64,000 nucleotides of DNA, from positions 216,445,810-216,509,809 of the forward strand of contig NC_081827.1 of assembly GCF_030867095.1 (NCBI RefSeq). The letters run 5' to 3'. This document shows positions 13,740-25,241 of this stretch, one piece after another; the stretch's first letter is position 1, and every line of letters begins with the position of its first letter. The stretch is from Alligator mississippiensis (Eukaryota; Chordata; Crocodylia; Alligatoridae). The notes beneath the pieces were generated by a model. The model did no database searches and was not told the DNA's origin. It worked only from the letters and a program-made list of their open reading frames with translations. Position numbers and translations under genes: made by a program.

Positions 13740-14545
13740 CAGGGCTAGGTATAGACAGTCAAAAAGCCGGAGGCTGAATCAATTCAGTCTTTGCAGGTTA
13801 ATCTAAACTGCACAGATTAAATTGAAATAAAAGTGAACAGACATTTACCTTTGATTCAAGAAATGCAGCCAAATGCCTGTAGTGGCTCAGGCCAGAAGCC
13901 AGGGTGCACTAGAGCACAGCTCTCTGACTGTGTTTGCTTCTTCTTCCTGCTGCCCATGAGGTCTTGGGATTTGCAGTCCCGAATTCCAGCAGCAGGACTC
14001 TACAGGGTTGCTCATCACTTCCTCTTCCTGCTTCCAGGTGCTTCTGGGATTTGTAGTCCACAGTTACAACCAGCAGTAAGTTTGAGCAAGGGAAGTGGAA
14101 GGGGTGTTTAACCCCACTTCCTGGCTCCACATCCCAGTCCTCCCTCCCCCTGCAGACTTGGTTGAATCCCCAGCTGGGCTTGCTCCCCTCAGCTCTTGTC
14201 ACCCAGCCCTCACTGCTCCAGCTGGGGAGCAGAGGGACTGGACCATCCCTGCTTTCTGGAGCAGACAGCCCAGCCCAGCCCAGCCCAGCCCAGCCCAGGG
14301 CTGCAAAGCATGGTGGGATGCTGGGGGACTGTGATTTAACTTGAACCAGGAAGGGGTCTGGGACAGAAGTTTCATAAACTGGTTTGACCTAAATCAGTTA
14401 AGTCTGTTACTATATTCAATCAGGTCTATCTTAATCCAGTTTCAGCCATTTTGAAACTGGTTTATGTGCACTGAGCTTCTGTTCTGTTACTGGTTTAAAC
14501 CAGTTTATGATCACCTAAACTGGTTTATGTATAGCTTCTTTTGTT
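13740..14545. repeat. Unclassified interspersed repeat, copy 1 of 3
   Basis: The left part (13755-13920: AGTCAAAAAGCC, then a GGCTCAGGCCAGAAGCCAGG block) and the right part (14330-14530: TGATTTAACTTGAACCAG, then repeated AAACTGGTTT/AAACCAGTTT motifs) recur in the same order at 32700-37050 and 42766-44290. The interior is GC-rich and varies between copies. A (CAGCC)n run lies at about 14267-14298. The ends look like imperfect inverted repeats (GGCTAGGTATAGACA against the complement of GTATAGCTTCTTTTG), which would fit a non-autonomous DNA transposon, but I could not read a target duplication. Confidence 0.65.
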
Positions 14546-14875
14546 AGCCCAGGAATGGGGGGGGGGATACTTTAATTGGAACAGTTCCAATAGCTGCTCT
14601 AATTAAAGTGCCCAGAGCATCACATGTATCAGCAACCCCATGCTGAAAAATGGCAGTGGGGGTGCTTTAACTAAAGCTCATTGAACAAGCTTGAATTAAA
14701 GCACCCTCACCACCATTTTTCAGCACGGGGATGCTGATACACATGACACTGGAATCTACTGCATCGTGGTAATTACCACACTCCAGCAGACTCAATTAAT
14801 TGAGTCTGCTCTGACGTGCTATAATTACAGTGTGTTGAAGCAGCCTCACTACACATGTATAGGTGCCCTTTGATG
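14546..14875. mobile_element. Fold-back MITE, copy 2, with ~48-bp hairpin
   Basis: The left arm 14624-14670 and right arm 14695-14743 are inverted copies of one another, both built on ATG(TG)TATCAGCA...GCTGAAAAATGG...GGTGCTTTAA. The loop between them is about 24 bp. A 27-bp palindrome with an AATTAATT centre lies at about 14785-14811, nearly identical to that in copy 1. The right border is probably near CACATGTATAGGTGCCC (14854-14870). No coding capacity. Confidence 0.65.
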
Positions 14876-16416
14876 CTATGTCTGGTAATTCTGATTTCTG
14901 GGATGAGCTTGTTCAGAGAATATAGTCTCTCTCTTTAATACTGTCAGTCATGGGCAATGATCACAGACTGGCCCATCTGCTTTTCCCTTGAGACAAGTTT
15001 CTACACAGCTGTAAAGTTGACTAAACGTGGACTAGGATTAAATAAAATTTAATAGCTCTACTGGGAGAAACTGAAATACATACTCATCAAATGATGAATT
15101 ACCAGACATGCTAATAGAAGAAAGCAAATTATCATCTAATAAAATACTCTCCCCATCTTGTCACTGTATATCTCATAATCTTGACCCTGGGTAGTGGCTA
15201 TCAATGAGCTCCAGATAAATATGGGAAAAACATGAAACAATCAACATATGCATTGAAAAGGTAGATCTTTCAATTTTATACTTTTGGCAAAGTATCTCTC
15301 TTTCTTAGCAAACAGCAGTCTCCTGCAGATGAGGATTCTAGGGATAAGGCCAAGATTGTGAAAAATAGAAGCCTAGAATTAGGTTCATAGTTCCATGTTT
15401 TAGGCACATGAATAAATTACTTAATTTTCAAAAATGCTGAGTAACCAGCTCCCACTGACTTCAGGGTGAAATCCTGAGAGCTCAGCACTTTAAGAAAAGT
15501 TGGCTTATTTCTTTCTGATTTCTTCAGATAAATTCCTGAAATCAAGTAAAAATCATTTGTTTTATTTTATATGAAAGGAGATAATACAAAATGAGATAAT
15601 TATGTCATAAATAGTAAAACTGCATTTAAGGGAGAATTCAATGCTGTAAGAAATTACCTTCCCTTTATGAAATATTGAATTTTGCTTTTACCTGGATAAA
15701 TGCTTCTAATTCACATAGCTCTCCTAACATGATAATTATCAGTAGCTAAATTTAGGGATAGAAAATACAAAGACACTTTCTCATGGTGTTTAACTGATTT
15801 GATTTATATATTTATTTTCAAAGTACAAGACTGGACTTCCTTTTTAGGATTATTTTCACTTCCAGAAGTTTTAGGGACTTAATGTTACCACTTTCTTGTC
15901 ATATAAGTCTACTGCCAGTTTTTAATTCTAAACTGAATATCCTAAGTTAAAAGCATCTAAAAAATACTATTTTTAATCTGAGTGCATCTCAAGTTGCAGA
16001 CCACTATGTACAAATTGGAAAGGGAAAGTTCTGAGTAAGGAGGATAATGAGATGGCATTGCAGACATCTTTCCAAACATGAGGGCTAGCTTTTAGAAGAA
16101 AGCATTAAATTGCTCGTTTGAAAATCTAACAAGCAAGCAATGGAAGCTAGCACCCTGAGCAGACTAGAGGTGGGAAATGGTTCCTTGCTACTATAAAGGT
16201 AGGGCTGAGATAGGCCACAAAGAGCTTTGGAAGCAAAGACAAACATATTCTGTTTGATGCAATAAAAATGGGGAAGCCCATAGATGGATTCAAAGAGGGT
16301 GGGGATGTGGTTAAGTAGAAAATGATTTTTATAGCAGCATTCTAAATTGATATGACTGGCAGGATTGCATTATTTGTAAGGCCAAATAAAAGTGCATTGC
16401 AATAATTAGGGAATAT
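14876..16416. other. AT-rich DNA, no gene seen
   Basis: No recognisable exon or transposon in this stretch. Confidence 0.5.
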
Positions 16417-17246
16417 CTTAGGGTCCCTCTAAGGTGTGTAGGTAAAGGTGTAATGGGACCTAATGAATGATCCACACAATCATACCTCCTGACATACCAC
16501 ACATGCATTGCAGGAGTCACAATTATGTGGATTGTGCATTAGATCCCATTGTGCCTTACTGCTGGTGCAGGGCGTGCCCAATCCTGGACCTCCCCTGCAC
16601 GGGCAAGAAGCAAGCCTCCCCCCCTGCCCCCCACTTGCTTCTTGCCCGTGCAGGGGAGGCCAGGTCACCTGTCAGGGCTCTCAGTGGAGGGAGAACACCA
16701 TGTGTTCCTGTGGCTGTGAGCCCCAGCAGCTGACTGAGGCTCCCAGTCATGAGGGCACTCCAGGAGTCCCTGCAGCAGGGAGACCCTAATTGCTGCACTT
16801 TCCCAGTTGCGAGGGAGGCTTCACACCCCCGTGTGGCTGGGATACTGGAGCTATTGTGATCTCCTGCCTGCAGGGATGTATGGGGTGCTCCAGGACTGGG
16901 ATATTTCAGCAACTGTGGCTTCCCAGCCATGTTGATGCTTGCCCCCCTCCTCCCCCATGACTGGGAGCCCTCTCAGCTGGGAACTCCCAGGCACATGGGC
17001 CTCTTCAGCTGGGAGCTCTGATCAGCTGATGAAGGCTCCCAGCCATAGGTATCCATGGTCACATGTTCAACTAACAGCAGAATAGGAAGCAGCTGCAAAG
17101 TTTTATTCCACAAAATGCTTAAGAACTTTGTAGCTTATTCCTCTTTTTATCACAACATCAATTCAATGAACATATGACTGGGTGACCACTTAAGGTGTGA
17201 TTAACTGGTTAATCACACTTTAAATGTAACATAGATGGAGCCTTAG
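16417..17246. mobile_element. Probable MITE (820 bp) containing a GC-rich hairpin
   Basis: Ends are roughly inverted: GGTCCCTCTAAGGTGTG at the left against the complement of GTAACATAGATGGAGC at the right. The short direct repeat CTTAG flanks both ends (16417-16421 and 17242-17246). The GC-rich core holds a strong hairpin at 16586-16662. The reading frames on both strands here are palindrome- and GC-driven and resemble no protein. The superfamily is not certain. Confidence 0.5.
16586..16662. repeat. GC-rich inverted repeat
   Basis: Arms 16586-16614 and 16634-16662 are complementary at about 27 of 29 positions, with core CCTGCACGGGCAAGAAGC. The loop is 19 bp and C-rich. It is nested in the MITE above. 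Confidence 0.85.
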
Positions 17247-18377
17247 AGATCTTAAGAGGACAAACCCCACAATATTTAGGTATATCATGAATATAAGGTA
17301 CCTGGTTCAGGTGAAACAGATCCAGTATATTTTACAGAGATGAATTTTGAGGGGACTGACTACCATAAGTTTCACTTGGTTTCAGCAATCCTTAGGTTTG
17401 ATTGCTGGTCCTCCTCCTCCTCCACCCCTTCCCCCCCCTCCCCCATATGCCAAGCTGTCAGGTTTAGCATTGCTAGGTTAGGATGGATAACTAGTCCTTA
17501 AGGCTAAAGTTGGTGTCTGATTCGAGGTAGCAATGGATCTGTGAAATGTGTAACACTCAGATGGATCGCTGTACTTCTCAAAACACTGGACAGTAAAACT
17601 AAACAAAACCTTATAAACTCTCATTTTTCTGCTACTAACTTTAACTACTCTCCCTGTCAAATGCATTTCTCAAGATGCAATATGGTGTCATTCTGAGTCT
17701 TGCCATTCAAATCCCCTTTTTCATGGGACTGATTCATTTTTCCTTTTTCTACCTTTATTTTATAGCAGAGGCATTTGTATGAGGTTTGTCTTGTAAGAAG
17801 TCTATTCTGGTGAGCGCCTCATTCAGAAACTTTCTTGTGTTCTATACTGTCACTATCTCCATTAGATTTCATATTTTGGAAGTACAAGCATAATGAATTT
17901 CAGCAAGAATACTTGCATTCTGTTTGGAAAATAAAATATTATTTTTATTCCTGAACAGATTGTTAGGTCTTACCCTACACATGAACGATTATTTGGATTA
18001 AGGTAAGATAAGTACTTAAAACAAAAAAGCTACTCTTGATGAACTTTCAGCATGGACAATACCCTAATGTTACCTTCCAAAAAATGCAACACTAAAATAC
18101 CTTTTTGTGGAGAATGTCCTGCATTCCATCACCCTCCCACTTTTAGTAAAGATTGAATATGGTAGTTAAAAGGATTAAAAATGAAGCTAGGCAGACAAAG
18201 TTCTTTGGGTAGATGTGATATCATTTATTAGACCAGCTAAATAGTTGGAAAAATTGCTCTTTGCAAGACCAGCAGGAGGACTGCCAGTCCTAAAACCAAC
18301 AAACCTAAAAATGAAGTTTGCTTTTTTCAAATTACTCCCAGCCATCATCCTGGCATTTTTATTATAACTCTTTTCAA
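17247..18377. other. No gene seen; short retroposon-tail-like patch
   Basis: A patch at about 18188-18275 (GGCAGACAAAGTTCTTTGGG, then 'atatcatttattagaccagctaaatagttgg') matches a tail motif seen again at 28445-28510 and 42395-42535. I interpret it as the 3' end of a Penelope-like or similar retroelement. The rest is AT-rich and unremarkable. Confidence 0.45.
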
Positions 18378-20702
18378 GTAATAACTAGGGATTTGGGTGT
18401 TCCATTTCCCACAGAAAAACAGAGAAAACCATGAATTTCCCAACTTTATCAGAGAAAGTAATATATTTTCCTTTTTGGCAGAGATTACCACTTTTGCAAA
18501 GAGCTCTGCAGGTGGCAGAGTTCCAGTCTGCAAGAGCTAATTACAAAAGGGGCAAAAAAACCCCCAACCCTGTCTGGAGGAGGAGGGAGAGGGGAAAAGG
18601 GAATATCTCTCAGTCACCCAAGGCTTCACTCAGGCTCACTGTTGGTACTGGAGCCTAAGGTAAGTGGGGCTTGCAGGGGCTGGGGTGTCCCTCTGGCAGG
18701 GCTGGGAGGTTGTGGGTCATGGCCAGGGAGCACTGGCAGGGCTGGGTAGGGGGGCCCTGGGTGGCAGGTGTGGGAGTGGGTGACTGCCAGGGCTGGGGGA
18801 AGAGCCAGCAGGGACGGTGGGGGGCAGGGCATTGTTCATAGATTCATAGATTGTAGAGTCAGAAGGGACCACAATGGATCATCGTGTCCGACCCCCTGCC
18901 CCTGGCAGAAAAGAGGACCGAGGTCAGATGACCCCAACCAGGTGACTATCTAGCCTCCTCTTGAAGACTTCCAAGCTAGGTGATAGCACCACCTCTCTTG
19001 GAAGCCCATTTCAGATCCTGGCCACCCTTACTGTGAAAAATTTCTTCCTAGTATCTAACCTAAATCCACTCTCAACTAGTTTACACCCGTTATTCCTAGT
19101 CACTCCCTGGGGCGCCTTAGTAAACAGCGCTTCCCCGATTCCCCGTTGGCTTACCCTAATAAATTTATAGGTGGCCATAAGATCTCCCCTCAGCTGTCTC
19201 TTGTGAAGGCTGAAGAGATTCAGCTTTCTCAACCTCCCCCCGTAGGGTCTGTCATGAAGGCCACTAATAATGCGAGTGGCCCTCCTCTGGACCCTCTCAA
19301 GATTCCCCGCGTCCCTCTTGAAGTGCGGCGCCCAAAACTGGACACAGTACTCCAACTGTGGCCTGACCAGTGCTGCATAGAGGGGGAGCATCACCTCCTT
19401 TGATCTATTAGTCGTGCACCTGCTAATGCATGACAAGGTGCGATTGGCCTTATTGATGGCCTCGTTACACTGCCGGCTCATGTTCATCTTGGAGTCAATT
19501 ATGACTCCAAGATCCCTCTCTGCCTCCGAGCTGCTGAGAAGGACTCTCCCTAACCTAAAGGTGTGCTGGGGGTTCCTCCTTCCCAGGTGGAGTACCTTAC
19601 CTTTATCTTTATTAAATTGCATCCTATTTCCCTCTGCCCATTGATCCAACCTGTCCAGGTCAGCCTGAATCTGCTCCCTGCCCTCCGGTGAACTGACTTT
19701 GCCCCATAACTTGGTATCATCAGTGAACTTGGAGAGGGTGCTCTCCACGCCCTTGTCCAAATTGCTGATGAAGATATTGAATAATATCAGTCCAGGGGGA
19801 CCCACACCCTCCAGATCTGTGCTCAGGGTGGGGGCAGGGTAGGTGCGTGCTGCAAGCTCATGCTCCTTGGTCTGCTGCCCTCCCCCAGCCTGCGCAGCAC
19901 AGTGTGTGCAGCCTGGCACAGGAGGGCACAGTGGGGCCATGCAGGAAAGCTACTGGCTGCTGCGAGCTCCATGCTGCCCTGGCCACACTTCCCCTGTGTG
20001 CTTGGGGACAGTGTGGGCAGCAGCACAGTGTTGTGCCCATTGCTGCTGGCCCCCACCTACAGGGGAAGTGTCAATAGGGCATTGCAGAGCTTGCAGAGGC
20101 AAGCAGCTTTCCTGCATGTCCCTGCTGTGCCCTGCCATGCTGGGCCACACATGCTGTGCTGTGGAGGGAGGCCCTGGGCAAGGGCAGTTAGGTGGGGAGC
20201 ATGAGCCTGCACTGAGCACCCACCCTGCCCCCACCCTCCACATAGGTCTGGGGGATGTGGTCCACCCTGCCCCACAGGAGTGCACACTGCAGCTGGGAGC
20301 CAGCCCCACCCCTGCCCAAGCTCACATCAGGCAGGCAACAGTGGGGGAGCCAGCTCCATGCTCCTTCTTCTGTAGCAGCTGCTGACTTCTGTTAGGGGCA
20401 GTAAGCTGTGGACCTGTGTCCCTGGCCCCATAGCCCTGGCAGCTGGGGTTCCCTTCCTGAAGGGCTGGGGGGTAGGGACTGTGGGTTGGGGGGCAAGGGG
20501 CATGAGCTGGGCTGGGGGGCTGTTGTGGGGGGAGTGAAGAGGTACAAGGAGGGTTGTGGGGGAGAGTGAGGAGCACCAGCAGGGCTGGGGGGGAGGGGCT
20601 ATGGGCAGTGTTTAATTTTAATCACAGATTTGGGGGGGGGGGGTTATCAGAGAATTTGTGATTTTTTTTTAATCAGGGAAAACCAGGATCCCTGGTAATA
20701 AT
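18378..20702. mobile_element. Non-autonomous hAT-like element split by a CR1
   Basis: The outer ends are TAGGGATTTGGGTGTTCC (from 18386) and the inverted GGAAAACCAGGATCCCTG (to 20694). Flanking octamers GTAATAAC (18378-18385) and GTAATAAT (20695-20702) differ at one base, which fits an 8-bp hAT duplication. A minus-strand CR1 (18836-19806) sits inside, so the original element is about 1.3 kb. The GC-rich frames at 19843-20560 on both strands are compositional and show no transposase. Confidence 0.7.
18836..19806 (-). mobile_element. CR1 LINE, 3' fragment (reverse transcriptase C-terminus)
   Basis: Read on the minus strand, an open frame ending at 19011 shows the end of the CR1 reverse transcriptase: GLILFNIFISNLDKGV, then FTDDTKLWGK (the catalytic FADD-type box), DLGVIIDSKMNMSRQCNEAI, a ...RPQLEYCVQFW... 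block and LERVQRRATR. The 3' untranslated end finishes in CATAGATTCATAGATT-type octamer repeats at about 18838, typical of CR1 tails. The element is 5'-truncated at about 19806, as most CR1s are. This ~800-nt frame is the best-preserved LINE coding stretch in the window, so the copy is relatively young. It inserted into the hAT-like element above. Confidence 0.92.
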
Positions 20703-21230
20703 AGAAATGTATGGTATGGAAGCAGGACATCTTTCCTCTTGTATGCCTAGTGTTCTAATAGTGAATACATTGCTTACTAGCTGCTTTGCTGTCAAAGAGA
20801 TTTCCTCAGGCAGTTCTTCCACATTCTTGAAAATGTTGTAAGACTTTTCCTTGACTTTTCCTTAATTTGAATGCATAACTACTGACAAAGGTCACAAGCA
20901 GCAATCAGAATACACTACCTTAGTGTTCCTATGGGCAAATAATAGTGGAGGATTCTTTGCAAATGTCTTTCTGGCTCAAGTAAGGAATAGAGAAGGAGGA
21001 AAAAACCAATAAGGAACCAAGTCCACTTCTTGAATCAGCTATTGTGGTGATCCCTGGATTAAACACACACTTTATACTACAGTTAAATCTAGCCCAGTGC
21101 TCTGAGAGGCAAAAAATCCCAAAGTGTAGAGAAATATTCCTTCAAGATTCAAATATCATCTGGAAATCATGTTACATATGTGTGTGTATGCGCACACGTA
21201 CACACAGACACACACACACACACATATATT
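20703..21230. other. No gene; (CA)n microsatellite
   Basis: AT-rich spacer with a (CA)n tract at about 21201-21224. No coding signal. Confidence 0.6.
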
Positions 21231-24200
21231 TTCTAGATCTGTGATTCTTAAGCAAGATGCCAGAGTGCTACAAGATCCTTTGAAAGGTGTTGCAAGGTGT
21301 GAGATGATAAGCTAGGTATGAGAAAATAAGCAGATAAATAGAAGCTCAGGTTCCTACCCACCTGGCTGTTCCCAGACACCCACAGCCTCTCCCCTTCTGA
21401 AAGAAGGTAAGCACTGTAATAAGGGTTTGTTTTTTTTTAATTGAGAGAGGCAGTGAGATTCTGGGAAGGGACGGCCTCCACCTCTCTCCTCTGGGGAGGA
21501 GGCTTTTCTCAGCCAGACTGGCTGACCTGCTCCACTGGGCTTTAAACTAAGCCCGCCAGGAGATGGGGGGACTACTGCCACTGCTGGCCCACTGAGTAAC
21601 CCTTGCAAAGCCAGCAGGGCAAAGCACTTAACCACAGGCCACCCCAGCCCCAGCCCTGGAACAAAATGTAGGCAAGGCAAGGGCCCCCAAGGGGACACTT
21701 GTATGCCTGTACACCAATGCCAGGAGCTTGGGGAATAAGCAGGAGGAACTTGTCCTCCTGCTCAACACAAATAATTACAATGTCATAGGGATAATGGAGA
21801 CCTGGTGGGACTTCACCCAGGACTGGACCATGGGTATAGCTGGCTATACCCTCTACAGGTGGGATCGAGTGGACAAAAGGGGCGGAGATGTAGCTCTCTA
21901 TGTCAAGGAGAACTACGCATTCCTACAACCTGACATCAGCACCCAAGGTGGACAACTAGAGACCTCTGGGTTAAAATCCGTGGGGAACACAGCACAGGAG
22001 ATACAATGGTGGGAGTCTACTACAGACTTCCCTCCCAGAATCAAGAGTTTGACCAGAAGTTCACCAGAGAATTGGCTGAGGCTGCATGCTCCTGGTTCAT
22101 GGTTGTCATGGGGGACTTCAACTACCTGGACATCTCATGGGAAGAGTGCTCAGCCAAATCCAAATGGTCTCAAAGCTTCTTCGCATGCAAGGATGAGCTC
22201 TATCTGACTCAAGAAGTCTATGGGACAACAAGAGGCAAAGCGCTGCTTGACCTGGTGCTGGCAACCAAGGACGACCTAATCAATGACCTAACAATTGAAG
22301 GGAAGCTGGGTGATAGCGACCACAAGCTGATAACCTTTACCATCCACTGAAAAGCTGTCAAGTCAGTCAGTGGTACAGAGGTCCTTGACTTCAGGAGGGC
22401 TGACTATATCAAGCTAAGGAGACTTGTCAGTGAGGCCCCAATGGACCACGACCCCAAAGGGAGGGGAGTCCAGGAAGAGTGGTCGCTCCTCAAGGGAGCA
22501 ATCCTAGATGCACAAGCTAAGGCAATTTCATCTTAAAGGAAAGGCAGCAAGAGGGCACAGCAGCCCCCCTTGCCTCTCCAGGGAACTGGCAGTCCTCCTG
22601 CATCTAAAAAGACAGACCTACAAAGGATGGAGGATGGAATTCACCTTCAAGGAGAAATACTGTGTACTGGTTCAGACCTGCAGGGAGCAAACCAGGAAAG
22701 CCAAGGCTGCCATGGAACTCCAGCTGGCCACAAGTATCAAGGACAATAAAAAGTCCTTTTTTAGATATGTGGAGAGCCGGAGGAAAAGCAAGGGCAACAC
22801 TGGACCCCTGCTAAACCAAAAGGAAGAACTGATGATTGACGCCCAGGAAAAAGCCATCTTGCTAAATAGGTACTTTGTGTCAGTCTTTCACAAGTCCCAT
22901 GAGATGCCCCTGCCCATTACGGGACAGGGACGCCTAAGCGAGGGTGGTTCCTTGTCCTCCATCAAAGCTGATCTTATGAAGGAACAGCTTGAGAGACTGG
23001 ACACCTTCAAGTCAGCCGGCCCTGACAATATACACCCCAGAGTACTCAAGGAGCTGGCTAGCATCATACCTCAGCCCCAGGCATGGATCTTCAAGAACTT
23101 CTGGCACTCTGGTGAAGTGCCAAATGATTGGAAGAAGGCCAATGTGGTGCCTATCTTCAAGAAAGGGAGGAAAGTGGATCCGGCAAACTACAGGCCCATC
23201 AGCCTGACCTCTATCCTGGGGAAGGTCTTAGAAAAAATCATCAAGGAGGCCATCCTTAATGGACTGGCTGATGGCAACGCCCTGAGGGACAGCAAGCACA
23301 GGTTTGTTGTGGGTAGCTCTTGCTTGACCAATCTCATTTCCTTTTACGACCAGGTGACCTATCACCTGGACAAGGGAGAAGAGATTGATGTCATATATCT
23401 CTACTTTAAAAAAGCCTTCGATCTGTTATCCCATTATCACCTTTTAGCAAAGCTGGCCAACTGCAGCCTCGGGTCCACCACAATCCGCTGGCTGGGAAAT
23501 TGGCTCCGGGGTTGGATCTAGAGGGTGGTAGTTGATGGAAGTCAATCATCATGGTGCCCTGAGACCAGTGGGGTCCCTCAAGGCTCTGTCCTTGGACCTA
23601 TTTTGTTCAACCTCTTCATTAATGATGTGGATATTGGAGTCAGAAGTGGACTGGCCAAGTTCGCCAATGATACCAAACTTTGGGGTAAAGTATCCACACC
23701 TGAGGTCAGGGAGGTAATCCAGTCTGACCATGACAGGCTCAGGAAATAAGTGGATGAGAACCCGATGGTATTTAACACCAAAAAATGCAAGGTTCTCCAC
23801 CTTGGGAGGAAAAACCTGCAGCATGTCTATAGGCTCGGCAGTGCTACGTTGACCAGCACTACGGATGAGAGCGACTTGGGAGTTAGGACTGACCACAAGA
23901 TGAACATGAGCCTGCAATGTGATGCTGCAGCCAGTAAAGTGAGTAAAACGCTGGCTTGCATCCATAGATGATTTTCAAGCAAATCCCAGGACATCATTCT
24001 TTCATTGTACTCAGCCTTGGTGAGGACGCAGCTGGAGTAGTGCGTCCAGTTTTGGGTTCCACAATTCAAAAAGGATGTGGAGAAGCTTGAGAGAGTGCAG
24101 AGGAGAGCCACGTGCATGATCAGAGGTCAGAAAAACAGACCTTATGACAAGAGGCTGAGAGTCATGGGACTTTTCATCCTGGAAAAGCACAGGCTCAGGG

Positions 24201-24631
24201 GCGACCAGATGGCCACCTATAAGTTTATCAGGGGGTCCACCAGGACCTGGGGGAATGTTTGTTCACCAGAGTGCCCCAAGGGTTTACAAGGTTGAATGAT
24301 TATAAACTCCTGCAAGACCATTTCAGGCTGGACATAAAGAAAAACTTCTTTACTGTCCAAGCCCCAGAGGTCTGGAATGGCCTGCTGCTGGAGGTGGTTC
24401 AAGCACCTTCTTTGAACCACCTTCAAGAGAAACCTGGATGTTTTTCTTGCTGGGATCCTATGACCCCAGCTGACTTCCTGCCCCTGAGGCAGGGGGCTGG
24501 ACTCGATGATCTTCCAAGGTCCCTTCCAGCCAGTCTATGAAATCTCTGAAATCTATGAAATGGGTGCCGTTCATTTCATAAAACTTGTGGAGGAGTGCCA
24601 TGACTCAAAAAAGGCAACTGCTGTTCTAGAG
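21231..24631. mobile_element. hAT-like MITE split by a long CR1
   Basis: The left part starts at 21239 (CTGTGATTCTTAAGCAAG) and the right part ends at 24623 (GGCAACTGCTG). Flanking octamers TTCTAGAT (21231-21238) and TTCTAGAG (24624-24631) match at 7 of 8. The two pieces align with the complete ~290-bp element at 62856-63147: both share GATCCTTTGAAAGG-like, GCAGATAA and GGTAAGCAC blocks. The junction shows where the CR1 landed. Confidence 0.75.
21444..24558 (+). mobile_element. CR1 LINE, nearly full ORF2 (endonuclease + reverse transcriptase), inactivated
   Basis: The endonuclease domain begins at about 21695 with YTNARSLGNK, then METWW and GGDVALYVK, followed by GDFN (about 22110) and GDSDHKL (about 22312). 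The reverse transcriptase follows with KKANVVPIFKKG (about 23135), ANYRPISLTS, YLYFKKAFD (about 23398), PQGSVLGPILFN (about 23577) and FANDTKLWGK (about 23660). In-frame stops occur at 23519 (TAG), 23747 (TAA) and 23969 (TGA), with frameshifts near 22000, 22350 and 24290. Two catalytic aspartates are altered: YLDF to YLYF and the FADD box to FAND. The 3' end has TCTATGAAA-type repeats. ORF1 is missing apart from a short upstream segment. The copy is old and dead. Confidence 0.93.
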
Positions 24632-25241
24632 ATGGACATGTTCTATCTATTTTCTATTTACCACGCTGACATTTACCAATGAGAAATTGCCATATATATT
24701 TAACTTGAGTATTAAACAGTAGACAATTAGTGAACTGAAAAATATTAAGTCTGTCTCAATTGCCTGTTATACCTGCTGAGGTTCCAGTACCTGAAAAGTC
24801 CTGGCACATTCATCCATATAGAAATGGCTCGTGGGAGTTTAGGGATTATGGCATTTATTTGCAAAGGGAGTTATCAAATAAATTGGAAATCATCTTATTT
24901 TGTAAGGAAAAATAGTGGCCATAGATGTAATCATTAATGACACTGTATTGCAAAATACGATGAGGCTTATCCATATCTTAATTTGTTAATTAATGTGGTT
25001 ATTCAACATTTTCTACCACTTACATAAATAATATACACTTAAATATCATTAGAACCCAGACACATTTGGATTTTACTCACCTTGAGTAGCATCCTGCTTC
25101 ATAAATACTGCCAGTTGCATATTGGTATATTTCAGAGTGAGTATGAACCTGGGCTTAAGTGTGGACAAACCTGTCCTTCATAGTGTGTCACTTGCTGTAA
25201 CTTGAGTGATAGGTTGTTGGAAGGCTAACAGCATTTGGCTA
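24632..25241. other. AT-rich DNA, no gene seen
   Basis: No exon or repeat ends recognised. Confidence 0.5.

Noticed and set aside
19843..20560. Several overlapping frames up to 180 codons on both strands
   Set aside because: GC-rich transposon interior with few stop codons on either strand; translations are Cys/Ala/Pro/Gly-rich and unlike any protein I know.
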